DNA from: Floccularia luteovirens
Taxonomy: Eukaryota > Basidiomycota > Agaricomycetes > Agaricales > Squamanitaceae
Reading direction: 5' to 3'
DNA length: 64,000 bases
Assembly: GCA_009739215.1 (NCBI GenBank)
Contig: VSJF01000004.1
Span: 2,604,001-2,668,000 of the forward strand
The notes beneath the pieces are model-generated. The model was not told where the DNA came from, did no database searches, and saw only the letters and a program-made list of their open reading frames with translations. The translations under genes and the position numbers were made by a program. This document shows, piece after piece, positions 14,622 to 24,311 of this stretch (positions are counted from its first letter, which is position 1; every line of letters starts with the position of its first letter).

Positions 14622-15185
14622 ATGGACCACGGTGATCAGCCAGGACCGTCACCTTTATCGGTACTCTTCGCACGCGGTGTAATAGCACGTTTACATGTCT
14701 GGGCTACATTGCGTATTGCGGTTCAGGAGTCATGGGGCGGTCCTGAAGCATCCGAAAAACGCACCTGGCTTGCATCAGAAATAGTCGATGCTTTCGAGGA
14801 ACAAAATCCTCCTCCAGACGAACAATATGTCGAAGAAATGTTACTACAAGTCATGTCAGATGAGTTCGAGGTGGTGGTGGAAGACGGGAGTACAGAAAGT
14901 GTGGCACGGGATATTGTACGAATATGGGATGAAACAAGAACAGGAAAAACGGATTATGTGCGAAAATTCGAGGAATTGGCCGATGAAATGAAAGGAAAGA
15001 GTGCTAATGTCCAAGCGGTACAAGCAGACGAGGAGGAAGAATGGGAAGACGAGGAAGAGGACGATGAAAGTACCAATGAAGTCCCAATGCTTATTGATCG
15101 CACCAATCCCAAACCAAAAGAGGAGCCTGAAGTTGATGATGAAGGCTTTACACTTGTGAAAAGCAAAGGAAAAAGTCACCGATAA
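14622..15185 (+). CDS. TSR2: Pre-rRNA-processing protein TSR2
   Basis: Chaperone-like factor needed for 20S pre-rRNA processing; in yeast Tsr2 escorts ribosomal protein eS26 to the pre-40S subunit. A single exon of 187 residues. The folded N-terminal part contains FARGVIARLHVWATLRIAV, then ESWGGPEASEKRTWLASEIVD with the hallmark W-GGP block. It continues with VEEMLLQVMSDEFEVVVEDGS, SVARDIVRIW and a helix ending before residue 125. The C-terminal part is strongly acidic (a run of Glu/Asp near residues 137–150) and ends with DDEGFTLVKSKGK, the usual Tsr2 tail. Length and domain order match the family. It is divergent from RVB1 across 143 bp. Confidence 0.95.
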   Translation: MDHGDQPGPSPLSVLFARGVIARLHVWATLRIAVQESWGGPEASEKRTWLASEIVDAFEEQNPPPDEQYVEEMLLQVMSDEFEVVVEDGSTESVARDIVRIWDETRTGKTDYVRKFEELADEMKGKSANVQAVQADEEEEWEDEEEDDESTNEVPMLIDRTNPKPKEEPEVDDEGFTLVKSKGKSHR

Positions 15186-16827
15186 ATGTCAGCAATCACA
15201 TTTTTAGTAACAACATGAAGATGCTAATTGATGGACTATTCTCCAGTTCTAGACTATGCCGACGAATAATTCGAACATATGCGTCGACATCCTGTGAATA
15301 GATATTGGGACAAGTATTATCGAAATACAGTTATTACTCTATATCTGAATTTTGAAGTGTACTTGGGTGCATACTAACAAAGTATTTTTACCGTAATCGT
15401 GGCCGATATTTTTAAAGTCTATGGCAATGAAGCCGAAGAGATGTTCTACCGTGAGGGGTAAGCCCATCATTCCCCTGATTATTTTCTATATCTGCTAACC
15501 CAGAGATACATTTCGAAAGTAATAGTTTTCAAGTAACCGTTTATTAACCAAACATTTTTTTCTGCCGGCATATACGTTCATAGGGATATGGAAGCTTGCC
15601 AGTTTCAAATACATGACACAGCGTTTTTCTTATGAATTCAACTTTCATCCCGACCTTGCAGCTTTCGGATCGATATTCTAGCCGCTCGTTGTATAAGAAA
15701 AGTTATATAAAAATATCTTCTTACTCCTCCACCAACGTGAATGAAAACGGACAACAGCGCTTCACCTTCCTTGCAGGAATGGAGGGATCTATTAGAGCTG
15801 CATGCTGAAATTTGTTCTCATGGAAAGGGTGAGGCATCAGGAATATCCGTGAAAATTTATATTAAGGTTCGGATCTGCCGCTGTTATTACTTCCCATAAA
15901 CCTTTTTAACTTTCTAGGGGACATTTAACCAAATAATTCTAATTTCCGAATTCTCCAAAACAAAACTAAACATTGTGTCTCCGAAGAATATACACGCATG
16001 GTAATAGAACAGGAGAGGTGCGGTGTCCGATTTGAACCCTGCCCGATAAACAATAAAACTTGAGGTTACAAATAAACAAGACACCAACCTAATAACACAG
16101 CGCATGGAGGTTTAAATGAATGTAGGTAACACATGATAATCCCAACGGTATGCAACCTTGAATGAGATATTTATATCTACACTCACCAAAAAGGTGTTTG
16201 TGATATCAAGGTGTATTTGAGATAGGGTGGTGAAACAGGTACAGGGATTGATACAACTGTCTGGGCCACAAACGAGTATATCATTTTTTACCACTTAACC
16301 TATTTGTGCAGGCTGAAGATGTGCTACTAACAGCAAGTTCTACAAGTTTTCTAGATTGATGGGAGATGTATTGCAAAAACGAGGTCTCCTTGCTGCTTGC
16401 GCAAGCACGCATACCTACGGGGCGCCTAAACTCCCAACTGGTTCTTCACATGAAGGGGCTAATGTACGAGGTGGCATTGAAAAGGAAAGGGGCAAGTTTT
16501 GTCAGAACATCGACTCGGATGTCGATTTCTCCAATTGGACGTGAACGGAAATCTGTTCCCAGTATCTATCCACAATAATTGCAAACTGTGTCTGTTGGTC
16601 CTGCAGGCTCCAGATTTACATTATGAATCGTCACCGATTCAGAAATATGTATCTCAATTCCATGTGAAGATTGGGAAAACGGCGAGTAGTTCCGACGAAA
16701 GTAGTATTTGTCCAGAGAAACAAACTAGGCATTATCACGGTGTATAGCTTTTGCTTATGCATATATATACCCGGGTATCGATTCACATTAAAACAATATT
16801 CCGTCCACATCAATCCGTCCTTCTACC
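15186..16827. other. Intergenic stretch
   Basis: No gene can be supported. Open frames at 15914–16105 (minus) and 16356–16747 (plus, overlapping frames) have no recognisable motif. The stretch borders the tandem LRAT-like family on its left. Confidence 0.45.
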
Positions 16828-17633
16828 ATGAGCTTAATGCCATACCACGAGACAGTATATATCGTTTTGCAGCCTATCGAGTTTAAGGATGCCTCTGGTT
16901 GGAAGAAAATCCTGAAAGAGATTTGCCACAACTCAAGTCTCCAAAACTACTTGTACAACACTGGGCCATCGAAGTCGGCGACAAATTCTACCATTTGCAT
17001 ATAAACCAGGACGTAACGCTGGCACTTTCTCTCGTCCCCTTTGAGGAAACCAAACGAACGGTAAAGATTCCTATCTAGAGGACGAATCTGACTCACGAAA
17101 CTCGTGTTATAATGGGTATAATAGTTATTTACCCTTCCAAAATACCAATTAACTGACTAAGTTTTCATCCAGCGATGGAGGTTATTCAAGAGATGGGAAA
17201 CTGGGATCATATTGAGAATATCCTGATATATGAAGATGCTGAAGATATACCACTCGATCAAACCGAACGGCTGAGACGTGGATACCCTCCTGAGACATTT
17301 GTGTACCCAATGATTAGGACCCCGCACAACTATCACGCAATATCAAGAAATTGCATCGATTTTGCCGAAGAATTTCTCTCTGGCAAGTTAATGCGGTTTC
17401 AACAAATGACACAGCATGGCATGATACCGGAAACCCTGCTATCAGTGGTTGGGAAGTCGCTCGTGAATTACGAACGTCACTCTCCTGAGGGGGTCTCTCA
17501 CAAGATAGACGTATTATTATCGGTTACACCCAGGCAGGTTGTTAATCAACTTGCTGAACACAATCCGCCAAGATCATCAACCTGGCCTACACCTTGTAAG
17601 ATGAGATTACATTTGTACTTCAACACATACTGA
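16828..17633 (+). pseudogene. Decayed copy A of the LRAT/DeSI-like tandem family
   Basis: The first and most diverged of three tandem copies. The ATG at 16828 opens a frame with YHETVYIVLQPIEFKDAS, matching copies B and C. A 4-nt deletion near 16950, just before the conserved HWAIEVGDKFYHL block, shifts the frame. A TAG near 17078 replaces the Trp of the IWRTNL motif. The second exon (about 17172–17633) is still open and keeps GNWDHIENILIYEDAED and the putative nucleophile region SRNCIDFAEEFLSG. The intact second half with a broken first half suggests inactivation that is fairly old compared with the B/C split. A short protein starting in exon 2 could still be made but would lack the conserved His. 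Confidence 0.75.
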
Positions 17634-17639
17634 TTTTGA

Positions 17640-18562
17640 CATCAGCTCAATCAATAGCTACGTTTCAAGTACCAGTTCAACATGCGGTCGCGTTCCCAGA
17701 ACAGCACAACATATGATTCCGTTTCCAGCACCGACATTTTGGTAGGGACCGATCCAGGCTGGCAAGTGTCTATAGTAGTTATAGCACGCAGATAAGTTTT
17801 TGACATGTAAACTTGTTTTCTTTAATTAGTTATCTAGTTGCACACGAGAGTAGTTAAAAGACCTTTTCCTGTGATTGTTCAAGTACGACAGCATCAAGAT
17901 ACCTCGTGGAAAGCAAATCTGATAGGGTTCAATGCTTCGTTGTGAAATATAGCGTTGGAGTTGTTCTTGAAAAGATGCATATCAGCATTGTGCAATTTTG
18001 AGTGAACATGTTCCTTAAGGCTTGTTATATTTATAGTTTGCCCTACACCACAAACAGAGATGACCGTCCTATCTCAGCTGTGAGCGCTTGATGACCCCCA
18101 ATTAAGACAAGCCTTCCCAGCCTGTCAAGGACGTGTCACATCAAAGCGATTCATGTCGGAGGAATGCCTCTTCCTTGCTGTAGATATAGGCGCAGGTGTC
18201 TGTAAGAACATAATAATTCCCTAATTCATGTGTGATCGATACGTAAACTGTCACTTGAAAAGAGATTGTTTTGAAGACGCCCCATTGTATTCCTGAACTC
18301 GAGTACGACTAAGGAAGAGCCTTAATAGACATGTGGTGTGATTACCGGGGGTATACCGATTATCATAACCTTAATATTCATAGTTGCAACGGCATGGGCC
18401 ATCCGCGGAAGCGGCCATGTACAATGAAGGAACAAGGCTGCAGCGGTAAGCACTCCCTGGTCATATCCCGTTTATATATAACTTCGTGTACCATTGCGAA
18501 ACAGGTAGACTTGACCTCTTACCTTCGTTATACCTCAGTGTCACCAGTTACAATTTACCGCA
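17640..18562. repeat. Spacer of the duplicated unit (A–B)
   Basis: Non-coding spacer between copies A and B. Parts recur in the B–C spacer: a stretch reading ttcaatgcttcgttgtgaa near 17928 has a close match near 20383, and a segment ending gaacatgttcc near 18010 matches one near 20500. This shows that the duplicated unit included upstream sequence as well as the gene. Confidence 0.6.
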
Positions 18563-19413
18563 ATGAGTCAGACACAAGATCACTACGAAACAGTGTACAT
18601 CGTTCTGCAGCCCATCAAGTTCAAGGAAGCACTCGGGGTGAAAAAGATCCTACGAAAGATCCTTGACAATATCCAGCTACAACACTATCTCTTCATGCAA
18701 CACTGGGCTATCGAGGTCGGCGACAAGTTTTACCACTTGCATAGGAACGAGGATGACACATTGGCTATTTCTTTGGTTCCGTTCAAGAAAACGGAAACTA
18801 CAATCAAGGTTCCTATCTGGCGCACTAATCTGACTCATGAAGCGAGAGTTGGCATGGGTTTGTTCATTTATTCTTGTACAGCAAGAACATATTGACATTG
18901 TTTGATTTAGCGATGGGGGTTATCAAAAAGATGGGGAACTGGAAACGTGATGAAGATGTGAGGGTATATGAGGAAAGTGAAGATACACCGCTATGTGAAT
19001 CTGAACGGAAGGAACGCGGATACTCTTCTGCAACATTCCGGGGACTCATAATGCCAATGATTGGGAAAGGCAAATATAACCCTGTCACAAACAATTGCAT
19101 TTATTTCGCTATGCGCTTCCTTTTCGGCCAGTTATTCCATTTACGGCACAACATTCGCCACGGTACACTGAAAGAAACGATAACATGGGTGGTCGAAAAA
19201 TGGCACGAAAATGGTGTACGCCACTCCTTCAGTGAAATTTTTAAAAAGTTGATGAAACTGTTTCTGATCATACCTGGGCAAGTTATTCGCTCGAAAACTG
19301 TGGTGAAGAAGGCCTTGAAAGATGAGCAGAGAAGAAAATCTGGACGGATGGGGGGAAACAAGGCGATGAAGAAAAGTCATCACCTTGACCTTAATCCTGT
19401 GAGTAGCCTTTAG
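18563..19413 (+). CDS. LRAT/DeSI-like (permuted papain-fold) protein, copy B
   Basis: Likely cysteine-dependent acyltransferase or hydrolase-like protein; the assignment rests on motif shape only. Exons are 18563–18857 and 18911–19413 (intron GTTTGT...TTTAG). The first exon carries YETVYIVLQPIKFKEALG and the candidate catalytic-histidine block HWAIEVGDKFYHL (His near residue 47). The second carries KKMGNWKRDEDVRVYEESED, SATFRGLIMPMIGKGKYNP and the candidate nucleophile VTNNCIYFAMRFL (Cys near residue 161). A His strand followed by Asn-Cys at the head of a helix is the arrangement of LRAT and DeSI/PPPDE proteins. The C-terminus is basic and hydrophobic. The frame ends at 19413 (265 residues), but a donor (GTGAGT) at the stop region could lead to a further exon near 19499. 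Residues from the intron end to 19124 are identical in DNA to copy C. Confidence 0.7.
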
Positions 19414-20811
19414 TATTTATATGGTTGCATAAAAACATCCTAAACCTACTAATTTTTTGATAAGCTCATCTTTATACAGCACTTGTACCTTTCAGGAATG
19501 GAGAAGGGAACTAAGACCAGACTTCCAATCCAACCAGGAGTTGGGACTACTCACAATGGGGGACTTGGAGTAGTAGAAGACAGTGACAGACATAAATCAT
19601 GACAGAAGGTTAGACATCACAACCACGCGTCGAAGCCAAGGAAACGGAATTTTTTTCGTCAGATATACTTTGTCTCAGGATTGATTTGTACATAGCATTC
19701 GGTGTATCCTGGCAAGGTACCAACGTCTTCAGCTTTTCAAAGTTTGGCGTTCCATGATATATAGTAAAAACTGGTAAGAAATCAGAAGCGGTTGGTTCAG
19801 TGGGTGATGATAGACCAACCTGTGAAAATAGAGCTGTGATTTGCACTCTTTAATCCGGTGGTTTAGTAAAATTAAGATAAGCGCGAGTGTCCTCGAAGGG
19901 TATTGTAGAATCGGTACCACTGCATGGATATCGGACTTCGGGTGAATATGATGCTAATCATGCCGTTTCTAGGAACTGCTGGTTGTGATCACCATATTTT
20001 GTTGCCTTCATGTCTCATTTTGTAAGGTTTTCGAATTTTGAGATGGCGGATTGTTCTACATACCAAGAAAAAAGAGGTCAAACAAATTTGACAGCGACCC
20101 TGGGGCCTGGGCAAGTACTTAACAACATCGGGGTTCCGCGTCAACAACGTCAAGCGCTGTTGATTTCAGTATTTCGCATATGACTATAGTCTATTGTGGT
20201 TAAATTATTGTTGTGATCAACATACCTAAGTGACCGTGAACATGTTCGAAGACAGGCTTTGGGATGTGCCGCCTCAATGGCTCGAGCTTTTCTGCTTCTC
20301 TGCATTGACATGTATAGAATCGTTCCGAGACAAGGGGCCTTCGGTGATTCAGATTCCTCTGTGCGACATATTTAGTAAAGCTCAATGCTTCGTTGTGAAT
20401 GAAGGTTACCCTAGGTCACCAAACCAAACGAACACATACATATAAAGTACAAGGTGTGAAGTTAGAACATGGGAATCATAGTTTTGAGTGGACATGTTCC
20501 CTACTATATAATTAGGGCTCGTCGTAAATAGATACATATTAATTCATGAGGAAACACGCTCGACCAACTCAGAGCTCTTTTGGCTGGTATTGGCCTCCTC
20601 AGTATGATAGAAACTGCTTCTCAAGCGAGGTAACCTTACAGCCGAATTAAGCGCGGGTGCCTGAAATGTTAAGAATTCCCTGCATGGACAAAAACAGCGT
20701 GTGCGGAGTCCGTTGTATATATGTTCAGGTAACCACTACCCGCCTCGTAAAGGCCCATCAGGCGACTCCCCTACACCATACTTCAATATCGGTTATACAT
20801 AACTTACCATC
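19414..20811. repeat. Spacer of the duplicated unit (B–C)
   Basis: Contains the possible third exon of copy B (near 19499–19600) and then non-coding sequence sharing blocks with the A–B spacer. No independent gene is supported. Confidence 0.5.
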
Positions 20812-21650
20812 ATGAGCCAGACTAAAGAGAACTACGAAACCGTGTATATCGTTCTGCAGCCTATCGAGTTCAAGGAAGCACTTGGGGTGAAAAAGCTCTT
20901 GCGGGAGATCCGTGACAATACCCAGCTACACCGCTACCTCTTCATGCAACACTGGGCGATCCAAGTTGGCGAAAAATTCTATCATTTGCAGAAAAACGAA
21001 GATGACACATTGGCTGTTTCGTTAGTTCCATTTAAGAAAATGGAAACTACGATCAAGGTTCCTATCTGGCGCACGAATCTGACTCATGAAACGAGAGTTG
21101 GCATGGGTGTGTTTAGTTACTCTTGTGCTGTATGAACCTATTGACAAGGTTTGATTTAGCGATGGGGGTTATCAAAAAGATGGGGAACTGGAAACGTGAT
21201 GAAGATGTGAGGGTATATGAGGAAAGTGAAGATACACCGCTATGTGAATCTGAACGGAAGGAACGCGGATACTCTTCTGCAACATTCCGGGGACTCATAA
21301 TGCCAATGATTGGGAAAGGCAAATATAACCCTGTCACAAACAATTGCATTTATTTCGCTATGCGCTTCCTTTTAGGCCAGTTGTTAAATTTGCGATACAA
21401 CATCCACCGCGGCACCTTGAAAGGAACGATGACATGGGTGATTGAGAAGTGGCATGAGAATGGCGTGCGCCACTCCTACAAGGAAATCTTTGAGAAGCTG
21501 ATGACACTGCTTGTGATCACACCTGGGCAAGTTATTCGCTCGGGGTCTGTAGTGCGGAATGTCTTGAGAGATAACAAAAGAAGAGCTGGAAAAATAGTCG
21601 GAAATTCACCGAACAAGATGATGAAGAAAAGGTTATCAAGTCGATCTTAA
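20812..21650 (+). CDS. LRAT/DeSI-like (permuted papain-fold) protein, copy C
   Basis: Paralogue of copy B with the same two-exon layout: 20812–21106 and 21160–21650, 261 residues. It keeps the candidate catalytic block, here HWAIQVGEKFYHL, and VTNNCIYFAMRFL. Exon 1 differs from copy B at scattered positions, and the part of exon 2 after 21373 differs strongly (LLNLRYNIHRGTLKGTMTW against LFHLRHNIRHGTLKETITW). The DNA between is identical over 225 bp including the intron end. The reading frame closes with SSRS just before a GTAAGT; a possible downstream exon near 21746–21872 encodes an acidic tail but is out of the demonstrated frame. Function is inferred as for copy B, and loss of function is not indicated. 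Confidence 0.7.
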
Positions 21651-22371
21651 TCCTGTAAGTTCTATTCATATGAACAGTTATCAAATACTGAATGCTACAA
21701 CGGTTTGGATAAGCTTACTTTGATACTGCATTTCTACCAATCAGGTCTAGAAAATGGAATGACGAAGCTTCCCCCTATCCAGCGCACTCTTAGAATTATT
21801 CATGATGTAGAACTTGAAGGAGAAGAGCTAGACGATGAAGGGCACCAACCACAACAGGACATTGAGAATTAACTAGTATCTGTGATAGAAAGAGACTCTT
21901 TCTTCAGATGGACTTTATTGACGCATCGCATTAGGTGTATCACATATTTTGTCATATATTTGCCCAAAATTCTAAGCACTTAGTGTTTCAGCAAATGGAC
22001 AATCATGACAACTGCAACTGACCTTAAAAATTAGTACTACTGGACATTATATGTTGTCTAGTATCGCAAATTATATCGCTTGTTTCTAAGTTATGTTGAC
22101 ATTGTTGTCCGGGTCGAGTTAGTGGCGCAAAATTTTACGTAAGTTGATCAAGTGATAACTTGTGGGTTTTCCAGGTTGTGCCTTTTGCTCCTCTGCGGGC
22201 CTTCGTGCAATTTAGCTATGTATAGTTAAATTACGTCCTCGGAATATCTAGCCAGAGGTATGCCATGCTAAGGTGATACACGGCAAGAGACGCGTTATTC
22301 GGAAGGAATGCTGAACACTCCACTTCACATATATGCACTTTAATGGAATAATCATAGCGCGCGCCTATATA
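21651..22371. other. Non-coding stretch downstream of copy C
   Basis: Contains the possible acidic-tail exon of copy C (21746–21872). Beyond that it is AT-rich sequence with no gene. Confidence 0.45.
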
Positions 22372-22882
22372 ACTACGGGCGCCCATACCTGTTTCAGTCG
22401 GAAACAGGTATTATGAAAAATGTTTACTGTTTCTCACACTCTTTTTCTTTGAGAAAAAGATTTCCTGTTTGTGCCAGAAAAAAAATACAAAAAAGGTTAT
22501 CTTTTTATGAACTATTCTGGTAGAAACAGGAATTCTTTATCTTATCATTTTTCTACTAGAAACAGGGATTCTATTTCTAGCAGAAAAAGATAGGAAAAAG
22601 AATACCTGCTAACAAAGGAACATGCCTTTTTCTGCTGGAAATAGATGCCTTTTTCACTTTTTTTTTTTCATCAGAAATAATATTTCTGTTTCTAGTAGAA
22701 AAAGAATCAGATAAAGAATACCTATTTCTACCAGAAATAGCTCAGAAAAATGTTATCTTTTTCTCTATCTTTTTCACCCAGAAACAAATAACCTTTTTCT
22801 CATAAAAAAAAGGCCGTGAGAAACAGAAAACATTTTTCATAATTACCTGTTTCCGACCGAAACAGGTATGGGCGCCCGTAGT
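22372..22882. mobile_element. Non-autonomous inverted-repeat element with internal palindromes
   Basis: The 511-bp block is bounded by inverted termini: 22372–22437 on the left and 22816–22882 on the right, near-identical over 66–67 bp with few substitutions and a 1-nt indel. Each terminus begins actacgggcgcccatacc and contains its own palindrome (acctgtttc, a 5-nt spacer, gaaacaggt). The interior is very rich in A and T and carries many short palindromic units of the form ttct-agNagaa, such as ttctagtagaa. There is no coding capacity. A target-site duplication is not clear; both flanks hold TATATA-like sequence. It is best read as a MITE-like or foldback element; a long cruciform-forming satellite is the alternative. 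Confidence 0.7.
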
Positions 22883-23286
22883 GATATATATGTTGACATC
22901 AAATAATGGTCCCTTATCACATAGCTTCTCACACTCAGTATTGATTCGGCCTTGCTGTGGCCTCGCGTTGCACCTCATGTTGCGCTCTTGTAATAGTTAA
23001 AAAACCTACCGAGTTCAATTTGGTATGTCAATGTATCACTATTAATATCGAGACTTCATTTATGATAATACAGACACCACCGGAAGCGAAATTCGTGGCT
23101 TCCAGAAAAATACTATGTCCATGTAGGGGACAAGTGACAGACATTGATACAATGTAGGTATAACCATAATAAGGATTAGGGAATCAGTGCTCAGTATAAA
23201 AGTGCTAGATATCCTACTTTTGCGAACAGCTCTATAAATTGACTGGAACACATACACTCTGTTGATCTCAACATATAGCGCAAAAA
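22883..23286. other. Non-coding stretch
   Basis: Promoter-side sequence for the membrane protein starting at 23287; nothing specific is seen. Confidence 0.4.
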
Positions 23287-24179
23287 ATGTCTGCTTCGAG
23301 CGCCATTTCTATGCCCACCCCACAAATTTCCGGTATGGACCAGAACCTCTTTTCGGCAAATGCTTACTCGCACCCCACTTCCATGCCCACTATAGTAGAT
23401 CCTGGTACAAATGTGGGATGTGAGAAACCTGGGGTTACGCCCAACTCAACTGGGTCGCAAGTAAGAGAAATCGCCTGTGATAACATATAAATTCTCAATG
23501 ATCACAGGAGACCGAACAGAACACAGCACACCTACCGACAGGAGCAGAAGTATGTCCAACGCGGATGATAGTGTTTGCGAGACATAATACAAATTGATGA
23601 TCTGTTTATAGGAAAAACTGCCATTTGAAGACTTCCAGCATGTTTTGAGTTTCGTCGCGTCCATAGGTCTGGCCTCCTCCATATCTTGCGCCTTTTCGCT
23701 TGTCCAAAGCCAATCATTATTTGGAGACGACTCTGATATCGCGCTTATATTCCTTAAAACGCGCTGGTATATATCTAGCTTGGTCTGCGTCCTGCTTTAT
23801 TGTCGCCCTGGTTTTCATAGTCGCTCCTCAACTCCTTTATACTGAGATTGTCATTGCACATATCATCAAACAAAAGAGTATCGATAGCTGGAACCGACGG
23901 CTTATAAGAGTATCTATAGGAATCTTTGCCTGGATACCTTTGATGTTCCAGGTGGCTGCAATGTTCCTCTTATCAGAGTCATTGCAGATACTTTCAACAA
24001 AAGCTACTTTATTAGCTAGATATGGGATTACTGCGGGGGTTTTCATGGTTGGTGTCGTCACGTTCGTAGGTGTCCTTTCGGAAGTGGAGGGGAGGGCAAA
24101 GTTTGTGGCGGGGATAACATTTGGCTTCTTTCGCATCAAAAGGCATGTAGCAGTTACCGCGCATACCCACAATGTGTAA
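23287..24179 (+). pseudogene. Membrane protein gene with an apparent frameshift
   Basis: Unknown function. Exon 1 (23287–23460) encodes a Ser/Pro/Thr-rich leader ending NSTGSQ. After an intron ending near 23611, exon 2 encodes EKLPFEDFQHVLSFVASIGL and a first membrane segment. Around 23770–23790 the hydrophobic coding sense changes frame. The first frame ends at a stop near 23843, while the +1-related frame carries SASCFIVALVFIVAPQLLYTE and two more membrane segments (SIGIFAWIPLMFQVAAMFLL and a following GVFMVGVVTFVGVL) to a stop at 24179. No GT–AG intron of plausible length joins them; the only options are under 20 nt. So this is either a 1-nt frameshift mutation or a sequence error in a four-segment membrane protein. 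No paralogue in the window resolves it. Confidence 0.55.
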
Positions 24180-24311
24180 TAACATTTCCGCATCTTGTTA
24201 TATCACCACATATAGTAATGGTATTGACTTCTGTTATGTTGAACGTATATGAACATACTGTGATAGCTTGGAAATCTTATATACTTTAATAAAGCGCTAG
24301 AGAAAAAACAT

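Noticed and set aside
15770..15840. Possible fourth LRAT-like relic (a gcaggaatggag block resembling the sequence after the second intron of copy B)
   Set aside because: The match is too short and no upstream exons with the His or Cys blocks are found nearby.
19499..19600. Third exon of copy B
   Set aside because: Two alternative acceptors give different frames and copy C stops before its equivalent intron, so it was not added to the gene model.
22372..22882. CRISPR-like array of palindromic repeats
   Set aside because: The units vary in sequence and spacing, there are no unique spacers of constant length, and the context is a fungal nuclear genome; the inverted termini explain the block better.
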